This document shows, one piece after another, positions 51,265-59,317 of a DNA stretch of 64,000 nt. The notes under the pieces were generated by a model. The model did no database searches. It saw only the letters and a program-made list of their open reading frames with translations, and was not told the origin of the DNA. The translations under genes and the position numbers were made by a program. Origin of the DNA: Bradyrhizobium sp. CSA112 (lineage in GTDB: Bacteria; Pseudomonadota; Alphaproteobacteria; Rhizobiales; Xanthobacteraceae); NCBI RefSeq assembly GCF_029051645.1, contig NZ_JAACFS010000020.1, positions 58,165 to 122,164 on the forward strand. The letters are read 5' to 3'. Within the stretch, counting starts at the first letter, position 1, and each line of letters begins with the position of its first letter.

Positions 51265-51999
51265 TCACACGTCCGCTTCGTTGCCGACGAAGCTGTAAGG
51301 CGGCAAGGGCCCGTACAACTCGACGCTTGCGTAGCCGGGCAGCTCGCGGCGCAGCGGCGACAGGGCACCGTCGAAGTCCGCCCGGGCGCCGGCCGCCACC
51401 AGGAACGATACGTTGACGAAGCAACCGTCGACCGGCGGGCCCCGACGTATCTGCGCGGCATGTGGTTGCAGGCGGGCGATGACCTGGCCTGCGTCGCGCG
51501 CGCGCCGCTCCGCAACGGCGGCGGCCACGTGCTCGCCGAACGCCACCTTGTCCTGGTGGCTGCCGCCGCCGGCGGCGCGAAGTGCGTGATTCCGCGCACG
51601 TAACTCGTCGTTCTGAAGCAAGAGGTCGCGGAGAAGGGCTTCCTCCGCATGAATGCCTTTGACGTTGAGCTCGACATGGCCATCGATCCGGGACAGCAGT
51701 TCGCTATAGCGACGCACCCCCGATCGAAGCTCCGTCTGCACGGCCTCGTCGTCGGGCGCGACCATCCCGAACCGCATCGGCAGCACGGTGCCGGCTGCAT
51801 AGATCCGTCCGATGACCGCATCGTGCTTCACCAGATCGCGCCGCTTGGCGCGCAAGTTCTCCGGCGCGTCGCTAACCACCGCGACGAGATCCTGCTCGCG
51901 CACGAGCCGGAGTGCGGGAGCGTGCTCCCCCACCCCCACCGCCCCTTCGAGCGGTAGTGGGTGGGAGGCACGCGTGAAACAGTAGACGTAGCTGCTCAT
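51265..51999 (-). CDS. gvpF: Gas vesicle protein GvpF (GvpF/L family)
   Basis: A 244-residue GvpF/L protein. It opens MSSYVYCFTRASHPLPLEGA and contains LVAVVSDAPENLRAKRRDLV, the conserved TVLPMRFGMVAPDDEAVQTE and the terminal VELYGPLPPYSFVGNEADV. The RFG motif and GPLPPYSF ending are family hallmarks. Position directly after gvpA supports the GvpF name. It starts 20 bp after the gvpA stop. Confidence 0.93.
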   Translation of the reverse strand: MSSYVYCFTRASHPLPLEGAVGVGEHAPALRLVREQDLVAVVSDAPENLRAKRRDLVKHDAVIGRIYAAGTVLPMRFGMVAPDDEAVQTELRSGVRRYSELLSRIDGHVELNVKGIHAEEALLRDLLLQNDELRARNHALRAAGGGSHQDKVAFGEHVAAAVAERRARDAGQVIARLQPHAAQIRRGPPVDGCFVNVSFLVAAGARADFDGALSPLRRELPGYASVELYGPLPPYSFVGNEADV

Positions 52000-52019
52000 C
52001 AGTCATCCTTTCCGTTGCG

Positions 52020-52331
52020 TCAGCCGATTTCAGTGCGCGCCCGGCCGGGTAGCTCGAGCGGCAGCGCGTCGCGCAGCGAGCGGCCGATCCGGGGGCTGCT
52101 GCCGGTGAGATCGAGGCGGCCACACATCTCGGCGAAGCGCAGGTAAGCATCGACGCCGGCCACGACGACCCGCGCATCGATGGTGACCACCTCGAGGCCG
52201 ATCACCGACACACGCACGAACACGTCGATGACCAGCCCGCGGTCCAGGATCAATTCAACGACTTTGTACAGCTCGCCCGACAATCTGCCGCCGTTCGCTT
52301 GAGGCGTTTGAGTCATTGCTATTCCAGTCAT
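52020..52331 (-). CDS. gvpA: Major gas vesicle structural protein GvpA
   Basis: A 103-residue GvpA-family protein. ATG 52331 follows CCGGAAGGAGCAAACC. The core is GRLSGELYKVVELILDRGLV, IDVFVRVSVIGLEVVTIDAR, VVVAGVDAYLRFAEMCGRLD, close to the rib-forming GvpA of other species (DKGIVIDAWVRVSLVGIE...). A short N-terminal extension (MTGIAMTQTPQANGG) and a 25-residue tail flank it. It is the first gene of the operon and the only one with the full VIDxxVRVS motif, hence the shell protein. No gvpN or gvpO is found within 4 kb. Confidence 0.93.
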   Translation of the reverse strand: MTGIAMTQTPQANGGRLSGELYKVVELILDRGLVIDVFVRVSVIGLEVVTIDARVVVAGVDAYLRFAEMCGRLDLTGSSPRIGRSLRDALPLELPGRARTEIG

Positions 52332-52340
52332 ACGGTTTGC

Positions 52341-52376
52341 TCCTTCCGGAAAACACGATTTGTCCTTCCGGAAAAC
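52341..52376 (-). repeat. 14-bp direct repeat in the gvpA leader
   Basis: TCCTTCCGGAAAAC occurs at 52341-52354 and 52363-52376 (22-bp period). On the coding strand GTTTTCCGGAAGGA is repeated, and the proximal copy supplies the Shine-Dalgarno sequence. The 22-bp period is two helical turns, so a tandem operator is possible. Confidence 0.6.
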
Positions 52377-52911
52377 TGATACGCGCATAGCTTCGCACTA
52401 GTTTCAAAACGAGGACGTAAGCCGCGTCGCCTCGCGCTGCCGCACGCGCTCGCCGCCAATTTTCACTGTCAGCGCAAAGGGTTTCCGTGGGCCTTACTGG
52501 GATCGAGATCCACGGAGCGCATGGTCATCTGCTCCATCAGTTCCCTCGCCCATCGCTAATTACCGTAATCAGTCGCGTACGGTTTTTGATCGTAAGTTCA
52601 AAGATCATGTCGCAGCCAATCTTCCAATCGGGCGTCGCGCCTTGGCGCTCTTAGGTGGACTCCGATGCAACTAGGAAAATCGTCGGTTTGTCTCGAATGG
52701 AACCAGAGTGGACTCGAATGCAGCCACAAGGGGCAGTAGGCTTGTTCGGTGTCGTTTGGATCTGAGTCTCGGCAGCAAAAAAACGGAGATGTTCACCGGC
52801 TGTTTCAGGCTGTGCTCGGCCTTGAGCCCGCAGGCCGGCCTGAGCTCCACCACAGCGGCTACCAGCGCACCATCGGAAGCTCGGCGGCATCGCTCGATAA
52901 CGCCATGCCCC
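52377..52911. other. Intergenic region upstream of gvpA, no gene seen
   Basis: About 535 bp. 52540-52700 is relatively AT-rich and may hold the operon promoter. At 52751-52768 GTCGTTT-GGATCTGAGTC repeats part of the sequence found near the other end of the cluster. Short frames here lack ribosome binding sites. Confidence 0.55.
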
Positions 52912-54195
52912 TCACCATTCCTTGTACGTCGGCTCGATGCATCCCCCGCAGATCCAAGGGAAGGTCCAATCGGCCGTACGGTTGGCGCTGTCGGGGATGT
53001 ACCTGCTCCAGGCATCGGCTCGGACCGGATTGATCGACTGCCAAATGACATTGAAGGTCCCGGAAGAGTTCATCTTGCCGATCATCACGGGCTTGGACAG
53101 ATGATGATTGGAGTTCATTACAACCTCGAAGCCGCTCGGTGCCTTGATCCTCTGACCGTACGTGGCTTGCCGGACCGCATCTACGTTGGTTGTGCCCGCT
53201 TGAACGACGGCTTGCGCCCACATCCTGAAGCCAATGAACGTGGCCTCCATAGGATCATTCGTGGTTTTGTCTCGTTGCTCGTTGAAGTCCGCCCACATTT
53301 TCACGAAAGCGTCGTTCTCTGCTGACTTGATCGACTGGAAGTAATTCCAGGCCGCCAGGTGCCCGACGGGGGCAATGTCCGCATCAAGCAATTCGCGCTC
53401 GCCGAACGAGAAAGCCATCACCGGAATTGCGTTGGCATCTACCTGTTGGGCAGCTAGTTCGCTGTAAAGGTACGTGTTTGCATCTCCGTTAACGGTTGAT
53501 ATGACTGCGGTCTTTTTTCCCTCCGAACCGAAGGCCTTGATCCGCCCGACGATCTCTCGCCATTCGTAATGACCGAACGGCGTATAGATCGTCATGATGT
53601 CATCCGGCGACACCCCGTCAGCAGCAAGATACGCATTCAGGATTCGGTTGATCGTGCGCGGGTAGACGTAGTCGGTACCGAGCAGAACCCATCTGCGAAC
53701 CTTGCCTCCCTCATTGCTGCTCAGATATCTAACGGCTGGTATTGCTTGCTGGTTGGGCGCCGCCCCTGTGTAGAAAATGCTACGCGAGCTTTCTTCACCC
53801 TCGTACTGCACAGGGTAGAAGAGCAAGCCGTTCAATTCCTCGAAAATCGGCAGCACGGACTTGCGCGAGGCGGAGGTCCAGCAGCCGAATACAACGGCGA
53901 CCTTGTCGTTCGAGAGTAGTTGTCTGGCTTTTTCCGCAAAGGCGTTCCAATCGGAGGCGGGATCGACAACGATCGGCTCCAGTTTCCGTCCGAGCAGACC
54001 GCCCTTCTTGTTTTGGTCCGCTATCAGCATGAGAACGGTGTTTTTGAGCACCGACTCGCTGATTGCCATGGTGCCTGACAAAGAATGGAGAATTCCGATT
54101 TTGATTGTGTCCTCGCCTGCGTGAGCCGCTGAAACAGCGAGCATCAGCCACAAGCCGAACAACCTTGGCATGACACCTCGTATCGTTGATTTCAT
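52912..54195 (-). CDS. Urea/amide-type periplasmic substrate-binding protein (UrtA/FmdD-like)
   Basis: A 427-residue periplasmic type I binding protein. The signal peptide MKSTIRGVMPRLFGLWLMLA to SAAHA|GED is followed by TIKIGILHSLSGTMAISESV, typical of UrtA/AmiC-like proteins, and by NKKGGLLGRKLEPIVVDPAS, VFGCWTSASRKSVLPIFEEL and LFYPVQYEGEESS. The last conserved block is FNVIWQSINPVRADAWSRYI. UrtA normally feeds a UrtBCDE transporter, but no permease or ATPase is nearby. The stop lies 4 bp inside nothing else; its start overlaps the stop of the adenylate cyclase gene by 4 bp, so both are made together. Confidence 0.88.
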   Translation of the reverse strand: MKSTIRGVMPRLFGLWLMLAVSAAHAGEDTIKIGILHSLSGTMAISESVLKNTVLMLIADQNKKGGLLGRKLEPIVVDPASDWNAFAEKARQLLSNDKVAVVFGCWTSASRKSVLPIFEELNGLLFYPVQYEGEESSRSIFYTGAAPNQQAIPAVRYLSSNEGGKVRRWVLLGTDYVYPRTINRILNAYLAADGVSPDDIMTIYTPFGHYEWREIVGRIKAFGSEGKKTAVISTVNGDANTYLYSELAAQQVDANAIPVMAFSFGERELLDADIAPVGHLAAWNYFQSIKSAENDAFVKMWADFNEQRDKTTNDPMEATFIGFRMWAQAVVQAGTTNVDAVRQATYGQRIKAPSGFEVVMNSNHHLSKPVMIGKMNSSGTFNVIWQSINPVRADAWSRYIPDSANRTADWTFPWICGGCIEPTYKEW

Positions 54196-56090
54196 GTCGC
54201 GGCCCCGATCAGCTCGAAGATGCGGGTTTCCTTCGTCATGCCCTTGGCAATGACCGACTCGAAGGCTCTGAACTGGAAGCAGTGCTGAACCCGCGAATAG
54301 ACGCCTTCGCTAACAAGAATGGCGGTCCCAAATTGCTTGTTCAGCCCTTCGAGGCGCGCCGCCAGATTTACCGTATTGCCAAGGGCTGTGTAGTTCATGC
54401 GCTCCGTCGACCCAAGATTGCCGACGACGGCCTCCCCGACATGAATGCCAAATCGCGTGAAGAACGGCTTCAGACCCTCGGTTTCAAACTGAGAGTTGAG
54501 CTCTTCGCATGCCGCCCTGCCCGCAAGAGCTGCCCGGCAGGCCCGCTCGACGTGGTCGGGCTGTGGATCGGGTGCGTTCCAGAATACCATCACTGCGTCG
54601 CCAATGAACTTGTCGACTGTTCCGCCTTCGGCGAGGAAAGCGCCCGTAAGCACGGAAAAATATCGCGACGTTTGGTGCATGAGAGTGTCAGGGTCGGCGG
54701 ACTCTGCAATCGTCGTAAAATCCTGGACGTCGGTGAAAACGACGGTAATCTCCCCTCGAACTCCGCCAAGCTCGGTGGAGATGGAATCATCAATGATCCG
54801 CTGGACGATCTCCTTGGGGACAAAGTGCGCGAACGACCAAATGGCGCGCTGCGCGAGCTCCATTGCACTGCCGAGTTCGTGAATTTCCTTAATGCGTGAC
54901 GTGACTGGCGAGTGATCGGGCGCAGCCAGCTTCTGGAGTTTGACCGCCTGAGCCGTGATGTCTCTCAAGGATCGAGACATTCCGCCGCCAAATATCCAAA
55001 CGACCGGAATAAAAGCAGCGCTAGCGATAATTGCGAGGATTAATCCGGTGAACTGGAGATTCCGAACATCTTGAGCAAAGTCTTCCTGGGCCGCCAGCAA
55101 CAATATGTTGGCGTTGTACTGCTCACCCAGATTGAATTTTGTCACCCTGAACAGAAAGTCGCGCCCGTGATCGTCACGGATACTTCCGTCGTAGTGGTCG
55201 CGACCATCCGACCTTCGCAAGGCTTCCTGCACGACTCCGGAGTTGATTTCCTTGATGCTAGGCAATTGCGGCTGGGATGGATGCGTCATCGCATCGACAA
55301 CGAATTGCGCGAAATTGGGGTGGGCTATAAGCGCGCCGGCCGAGTCGAAGATCAAGACACTGCCGTGTGCTCCAGGTCGTTGCGCTTGGACAAAATCGCT
55401 GAAGCTGTCGAGCTTGAGATCTGCGGCAAGGACGCCGGACACTTTGCCTCGCAAGGGCGCGCTAACCGTGATCACCGGCGCGCCAATGCTGAACGCAAGA
55501 TAAGGCGATGAGACCAGCGCTCGGTCGGCTTGCGCCGTCTCGCGGTACCAGCTCCGCTTGCGCGCGTCGTATCCGTATTTCCATAGATCAAGCTGCCCGA
55601 CCTGATTGCCCTGCTGATCTTCGAAAATTCGTCGCATCGGCAGATCGCCACTTGGCGTGGGGCGGACCAAATTGATCGCAACGTTGGCGTCTGGCGTCGC
55701 ACGCAACCTTCCGCGCTGCTCGTCGTTGAGATCGTCAATGCGCCGTACCTGCAACCAAGCGCCGTTTTCGAAACCCGCATAGACACTGTCCATTTGAGGC
55801 AGTTCCTGCAGCGCGGCTTTGAATAGCGGAATCGCACGGCCGGTCTCGGTTCTTTCATTTGAATCGGCCACGCTGGAACTGGTCGCCAGCACATGTACCA
55901 GCGACGCCATAGTGGCAATCTCCGTCCGGAGGCGCCCGAGCGCCTTCGCACTGGTCGCATCCATATGGGCAGACGCGGCTTCGTGCGCGGCCCAACGAAG
56001 AGCCAGGACCTGAATTGCGATCAGCAGCACGGCCAGAGTGACGATAAACGCCATTACCGCGAAGGTGAGTGAGGTTCGAAACGTGAACAT
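54192..56090 (-). CDS. Membrane class III adenylate/guanylate cyclase with extracytoplasmic sensor domain
   Basis: A 632-residue membrane cyclase. TM1 is about residues 10-32 (VMAFIVTLAVLLIAIQVLAL), the periplasmic part (about 33-345) resembles a dCache-type sensor (APLRGKVSGVLAADLKLDSF), TM2 is about 350-372 (TGLILAIIASAAFIPVVWIF), followed by a HAMP-like linker (SLRDITAQAVKLQKLAAPD) and the catalytic domain (about 440-620). Catalytic motifs: metal Asp in VVFTDVQDFTTIAESADPDT, DKFIGDAVMVFWNAPDPQPD and the transition-state Asn/Arg region GNTVNLAARLEGLNKQFGTA. Followed by the binding protein with a 4-bp overlap. Confidence 0.9.
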   Translation of the reverse strand: MFTFRTSLTFAVMAFIVTLAVLLIAIQVLALRWAAHEAASAHMDATSAKALGRLRTEIATMASLVHVLATSSSVADSNERTETGRAIPLFKAALQELPQMDSVYAGFENGAWLQVRRIDDLNDEQRGRLRATPDANVAINLVRPTPSGDLPMRRIFEDQQGNQVGQLDLWKYGYDARKRSWYRETAQADRALVSSPYLAFSIGAPVITVSAPLRGKVSGVLAADLKLDSFSDFVQAQRPGAHGSVLIFDSAGALIAHPNFAQFVVDAMTHPSQPQLPSIKEINSGVVQEALRRSDGRDHYDGSIRDDHGRDFLFRVTKFNLGEQYNANILLLAAQEDFAQDVRNLQFTGLILAIIASAAFIPVVWIFGGGMSRSLRDITAQAVKLQKLAAPDHSPVTSRIKEIHELGSAMELAQRAIWSFAHFVPKEIVQRIIDDSISTELGGVRGEITVVFTDVQDFTTIAESADPDTLMHQTSRYFSVLTGAFLAEGGTVDKFIGDAVMVFWNAPDPQPDHVERACRAALAGRAACEELNSQFETEGLKPFFTRFGIHVGEAVVGNLGSTERMNYTALGNTVNLAARLEGLNKQFGTAILVSEGVYSRVQHCFQFRAFESVIAKGMTKETRIFELIGAAT

Positions 56091-56444
56091 CCCGTGTGCC
56101 CTCCTCGTGAAGGATACAGCCGGTAAGTCTCTTCGCCCTTCGTTTCGCGCCGCTTCTACGCAAACGTCATTGCTTCGGTATCGAAATCAACACCAGGGCT
56201 CCCCGGCCCGGCGGGATCGGCCGACCAAAGCGGCCGGGAATCCGTTCTCGGATTCCACACGAAAATCCGAATAGCTCTTAAAACAAGCCCGGAATGCGGC
56301 GCCGGCCACCTCCGAAGCTAAATGATCCCAGATTCGCTCAAAATACGTTTCTGGTAAAACATTGATATTATTGGAAATTTATGTCAAAGAGTCTCGTATT
56401 CGACAGTATTCCGGGACCGCCTTGGCGGTGACGTCACGGCATCC
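56091..56444. other. Intergenic region, no gene seen
   Basis: About 350 bp upstream of the cyclase gene, with an AT-rich stretch (56340-56400, TTGATATTATTGGAAATTTA) that may contain its promoter. Nothing coding was seen. Confidence 0.5.
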
Positions 56445-56695
56445 TACCTGCCCTTGAACTGCGGCTTGCGACGGCCGAGAAACGCCGCGACGCCTGGATC
56501 GGCCCACCTCTTCCACCAGACGCCATTCGTAAGCCTCGGTGGCCGAGATGCGTTGGTCGGCCAGGATAACGGCCTGCTTCGTGCGCGCCGGTCCCATCAA
56601 ATGCAACATCCGCGGCACGCTTTGCCAGCTCATGTTCATGCCAAGCCCGATCTCAGGCACGCGCATGTGGGCGTCTCTGGCCATGCCGAGGCAGG
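56445..56695 (-). pseudogene. Duplicated, internally deleted enoyl-CoA hydratase fragment
   Basis: 56512-56695 is nearly identical to 59552-59735, inside the enoyl-CoA hydratase gene, with few changes such as GCGTTGG for GCGCTGG. It encodes the same MRVPEIGLGMNMSWQSVPRM, LHLMGPARTKQAVILADQRI, SATEAYEWRLVEEV, then jumps to a C-terminus like that of the full gene (GxKGRQ-like codons near 56450). The middle C-terminal third is missing and N-terminal third absent. Confidence 0.85.
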
Positions 56696-56699
56696 CATA

Positions 56700-57002
56700 A
56701 CGCGGCGCTTCGCTAGGCGCGCAACCGGCACTGTTCACCGCATCGTGAAGGCACGCTCAAGGCGAGGCTTGAGCACCAATAGCCTCTCAAGTTGTTGTTA
56801 GCTTCGAAAGCAGGACCAGAGTTGCCGCCAGAAGCAGGCGCTTCCGAGGTACTGCCTTGTGCCCGGCGCCATCGCAATGTGAGTGGCGGCAATTCCTCGG
56901 CGGGCCCGCCACTCTGCCGCGCCAGCAAACGTAAATCGAAGATTTGGACATCACAGACAAAGCAATGCCGATATTCAAGCTTGTCTACGAAAGGAGAGCA
57001 CA
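56700..57002. other. Intergenic region, no gene seen
   Basis: About 300 bp between the hydratase fragment and the DUF1269 gene. 56990-57000 has GAAAGGAGAGCAC, the ribosome binding site of the next gene. A minus-strand frame of about 96 codons is present but has no motif. Confidence 0.5.
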
Positions 57003-57515
57003 ATGAGCGATCTGGTCGTTCTCGGCTTTGATGGACTGCACACCGCAGATGAGGTGCTCAACAAGCTGCGGTCTCTGCAGAAGGAGTACCTCATCGATCT
57101 CGAAGATGCTTGCGTCGTTGAACGCGAGAAGGGCGGTAAAGTTTACCTCAAGCAAGCCGTCAGCCTAACGAAAGTTGGCGCGGCCGCCGGCGGGACCTCC
57201 GGCGCCTTGTGGGGCGCGCTGGTCGGTCTCCTCTTCCTGAATCCACTCGCCGGAATGGCGCTCGGTGCAATTGCCGGTGCCGGCATGGGCGCTTTATCAG
57301 GCTCTCTCACCGACTTCGGAATCCGTGATGACTTCATCAAGAAGCTCGGAGAGACGATTCCGGAAGGATCCTCTGCGCTCTTTGTGCTCTTCAGGAAAGT
57401 CACCGAAGACAAGGTGCTGCCGGAGATCGAACCATTCAAGCCGCGCGTCCTTCGAACTTCCCTCTCAACCGATGCGGAGAAAAGGCTCACGGCCGAGCTA
57501 AGCAAGGCGGCATGA
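57003..57515 (+). CDS. DUF1269 membrane protein
   Basis: A 170-residue DUF1269 protein. It starts MSDLVVLGFDGLHTADEVLN, LRSLQKEYLIDLEDACVVER; Gly/Ala-rich hydrophobic region about residues 57-100 (AAGGTSGALWGALVGLLFLN, PLAGMALGAIAGAGMGALSG) forms one hairpin of membrane helices; C-terminal soluble part ends LRTSLSTDAEKRLTAELSKA. ATG 57003 is preceded by GAAAGGAGAGCACA. The family is associated with stress in many bacteria, mechanism unknown. Confidence 0.87.
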   Translation: MSDLVVLGFDGLHTADEVLNKLRSLQKEYLIDLEDACVVEREKGGKVYLKQAVSLTKVGAAAGGTSGALWGALVGLLFLNPLAGMALGAIAGAGMGALSGSLTDFGIRDDFIKKLGETIPEGSSALFVLFRKVTEDKVLPEIEPFKPRVLRTSLSTDAEKRLTAELSKAA

Positions 57516-57620
57516 GTCGAGGAAACAGCTAAGGCACAAGAGGCTCGCGCTGCTAAACTACGGATTGCAGTTCGAGCTATTTCGATCTGAATTTTAGTTC
57601 TTGATCACATGGAGGCGGGC

Positions 57621-57869
57621 ATGAACACCCGGGCCGTATGCGGCGCTTTGATCATGAGCGGATTGGTGGCGGTCGCTGCACCTTCAAATCTGTCCCTGGC
57701 TCAATCGGCTCAATCGACTGACACCGCCGTGTCCGCGCCAAAGGATACCGGCGCATCCGCCCCAAAGAGTGCCACGCCAAATACCAATATGAACCCGACG
57801 AAACACCGGTATTGGCGTCAGCGCGGCGGAAGGCATCCGCACTATGGCAGCCGGCGCGTTCGTACCTAG
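57621..57869 (+). CDS. Small secreted basic protein
   Basis: An 82-residue exported protein. ATG 57621 is preceded by GGAGGCGGGC. Signal peptide MNTRAVCGALIMSGLVAVAA, then SNLSLAQ|SAQSTDTAVSA; the mature part is Ser/Thr/Ala/Pro-rich with APKDTGASAPKSATPNTNM and ends in a basic HRYWRQRGGRHPHYGSRRVR tail. No domain recognised. It may be a periplasmic anionic-ligand binding peptide. Confidence 0.65.
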   Translation: MNTRAVCGALIMSGLVAVAAPSNLSLAQSAQSTDTAVSAPKDTGASAPKSATPNTNMNPTKHRYWRQRGGRHPHYGSRRVRT

Positions 57870-58105
57870 GCACAGGCGTCACTTGGGCGGCGTTTCTCGA
57901 GGAAACTACCGGGCGCCCTGGCGTTTTTTGTGATCGAGGCTCAGACGCAGCCGGAGACGACAGCCAGCGTTCGTCAATCTGCATTGGAGCTCGCCGATTT
58001 CATCGCTGGTAGGAACCCCGCTTCCCACTCACAATGCGGCCCCAGGCGAAACACAAAGCCCCGAGGCCGGTTGGTTCAAGCCGGCCGCAACGGGAGGTCC
58101 TCATC

Positions 58106-59308
58106 ATGCAAGAACGCGTCAGTCGCCCGACCGAATCTCGCGCCATTCCGTTTGACACCGCCAAGCTCGATTCTCTTATGGAAGCGGCTGGACTCGATAT
58201 CCTGGTCGCGACGTCCAAGCACAACGTCCAATACCTGCTCGACGCGGAGCGCGCGATCTTCTTCGACTATATGGACGCGCTCGGCGTCAGCCGGTACTTG
58301 CCCGTCCTGATCTACCCGAAGGGCGCGCCCGACAAGGCGGCCTATGTCGGGCACCGGCTGGAAACGCACCAGCGGGCCGTGGCGCCACTTTGGGTTCCGC
58401 AAGTCCGCACCGAGGGCAACGGCTCGTTGGATGCCGTTTCGCTGGCGGCAGGCCTGATCAAGAGCGCGGGCGTACCGATGAAGCGCATCGGCGTCGAAAT
58501 GCCGTTTCTGCCGATGGATGCCGGCAAGGCCCTTTCGGACGCCCTGCCCGATAGCGAGATCAAGGATGCGCTATTGGTGCTCGAGCGCCTGCGTGCCGTG
58601 AAGTCGCCGGCGGAACTGGCCAAGCTGAAAAAGGCCTCGGAATTGGTGATCGAATCCATGGACGAGGTGATCGCAAATCACGGCCCGGGCACCACCAAGC
58701 AACAGCTTTTCGATGCGCTGAGGATCGCAGAGGTTAAGCGCGGATTGACTTTCGAGTATTGCCTGCTGGCCTGCGGCGCCAGCCACAACCGGGCGCCTTC
58801 CGCCGACCGCTGGGAAACCGGCGACGTGCTGTCGCTGGATTCCGGCGGCAACTATCACGGCTATATCGGCGACCTCGCGCGGATGGCTGTGCTGGGCGAA
58901 CCGGACAGCGAACTCAAGGACCTGCTGGCCGAAATCGAAGCCATCCAGCGGGCGGCATTCGCCGCAGTTCGGCCAGGCGCGATGGGCGGCGAAATCTACG
59001 CCGCGGCCGAAAAGCTGCTGGCACAGTCCAGCCAGCGCGACTGCACCGAATTTCTGGCGCACGGCATGGGGCTGGTTAGCCATGAGGCCCCTCGCCTGAC
59101 TGCCAAGGGTCCAATTCCCTACGACGACCCGGACGCACGCCGACCATTGGAGCCCGGCATGGTGGTGTCAATCGAAACGACAATGAAACATCCCAAGCGC
59201 GGCTTCATCAAGCTGGAGGACACGGTTGCCGTGACACCAGCAGGCTACGAGATCTTCGGCGAAGGCAGCCGCGGTTGGAACATCGGCGGGATTGCACGGG
59301 AACGGTGA
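58106..59308 (+). CDS. M24-family Xaa-Pro dipeptidase/aminopeptidase-like protein
   Basis: A 400-residue M24 (pita-bread) metallopeptidase. N-terminal creatinase-like domain (about residues 10-160) followed by the catalytic domain, with dinuclear-metal ligands in DVLSLDSGGNYHGYIGDLAR (Asp, Asp), EFLAHGMGLVSHEAPR (His), VVSIETTMKH (Glu) and FIKLEDTVAVT (Glu). All five ligands are present. ATG 58106 is preceded by CGGGAGG. The substrate may be a proline dipeptide or a creatinine-type compound. Its neighbours are the enoyl-CoA hydratase (convergent) and nitrile hydratase. Confidence 0.9.
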   Translation: MQERVSRPTESRAIPFDTAKLDSLMEAAGLDILVATSKHNVQYLLDAERAIFFDYMDALGVSRYLPVLIYPKGAPDKAAYVGHRLETHQRAVAPLWVPQVRTEGNGSLDAVSLAAGLIKSAGVPMKRIGVEMPFLPMDAGKALSDALPDSEIKDALLVLERLRAVKSPAELAKLKKASELVIESMDEVIANHGPGTTKQQLFDALRIAEVKRGLTFEYCLLACGASHNRAPSADRWETGDVLSLDSGGNYHGYIGDLARMAVLGEPDSELKDLLAEIEAIQRAAFAAVRPGAMGGEIYAAAEKLLAQSSQRDCTEFLAHGMGLVSHEAPRLTAKGPIPYDDPDARRPLEPGMVVSIETTMKHPKRGFIKLEDTVAVTPAGYEIFGEGSRGWNIGGIARER

Positions 59309-59317
59309 AGCCGGAGG

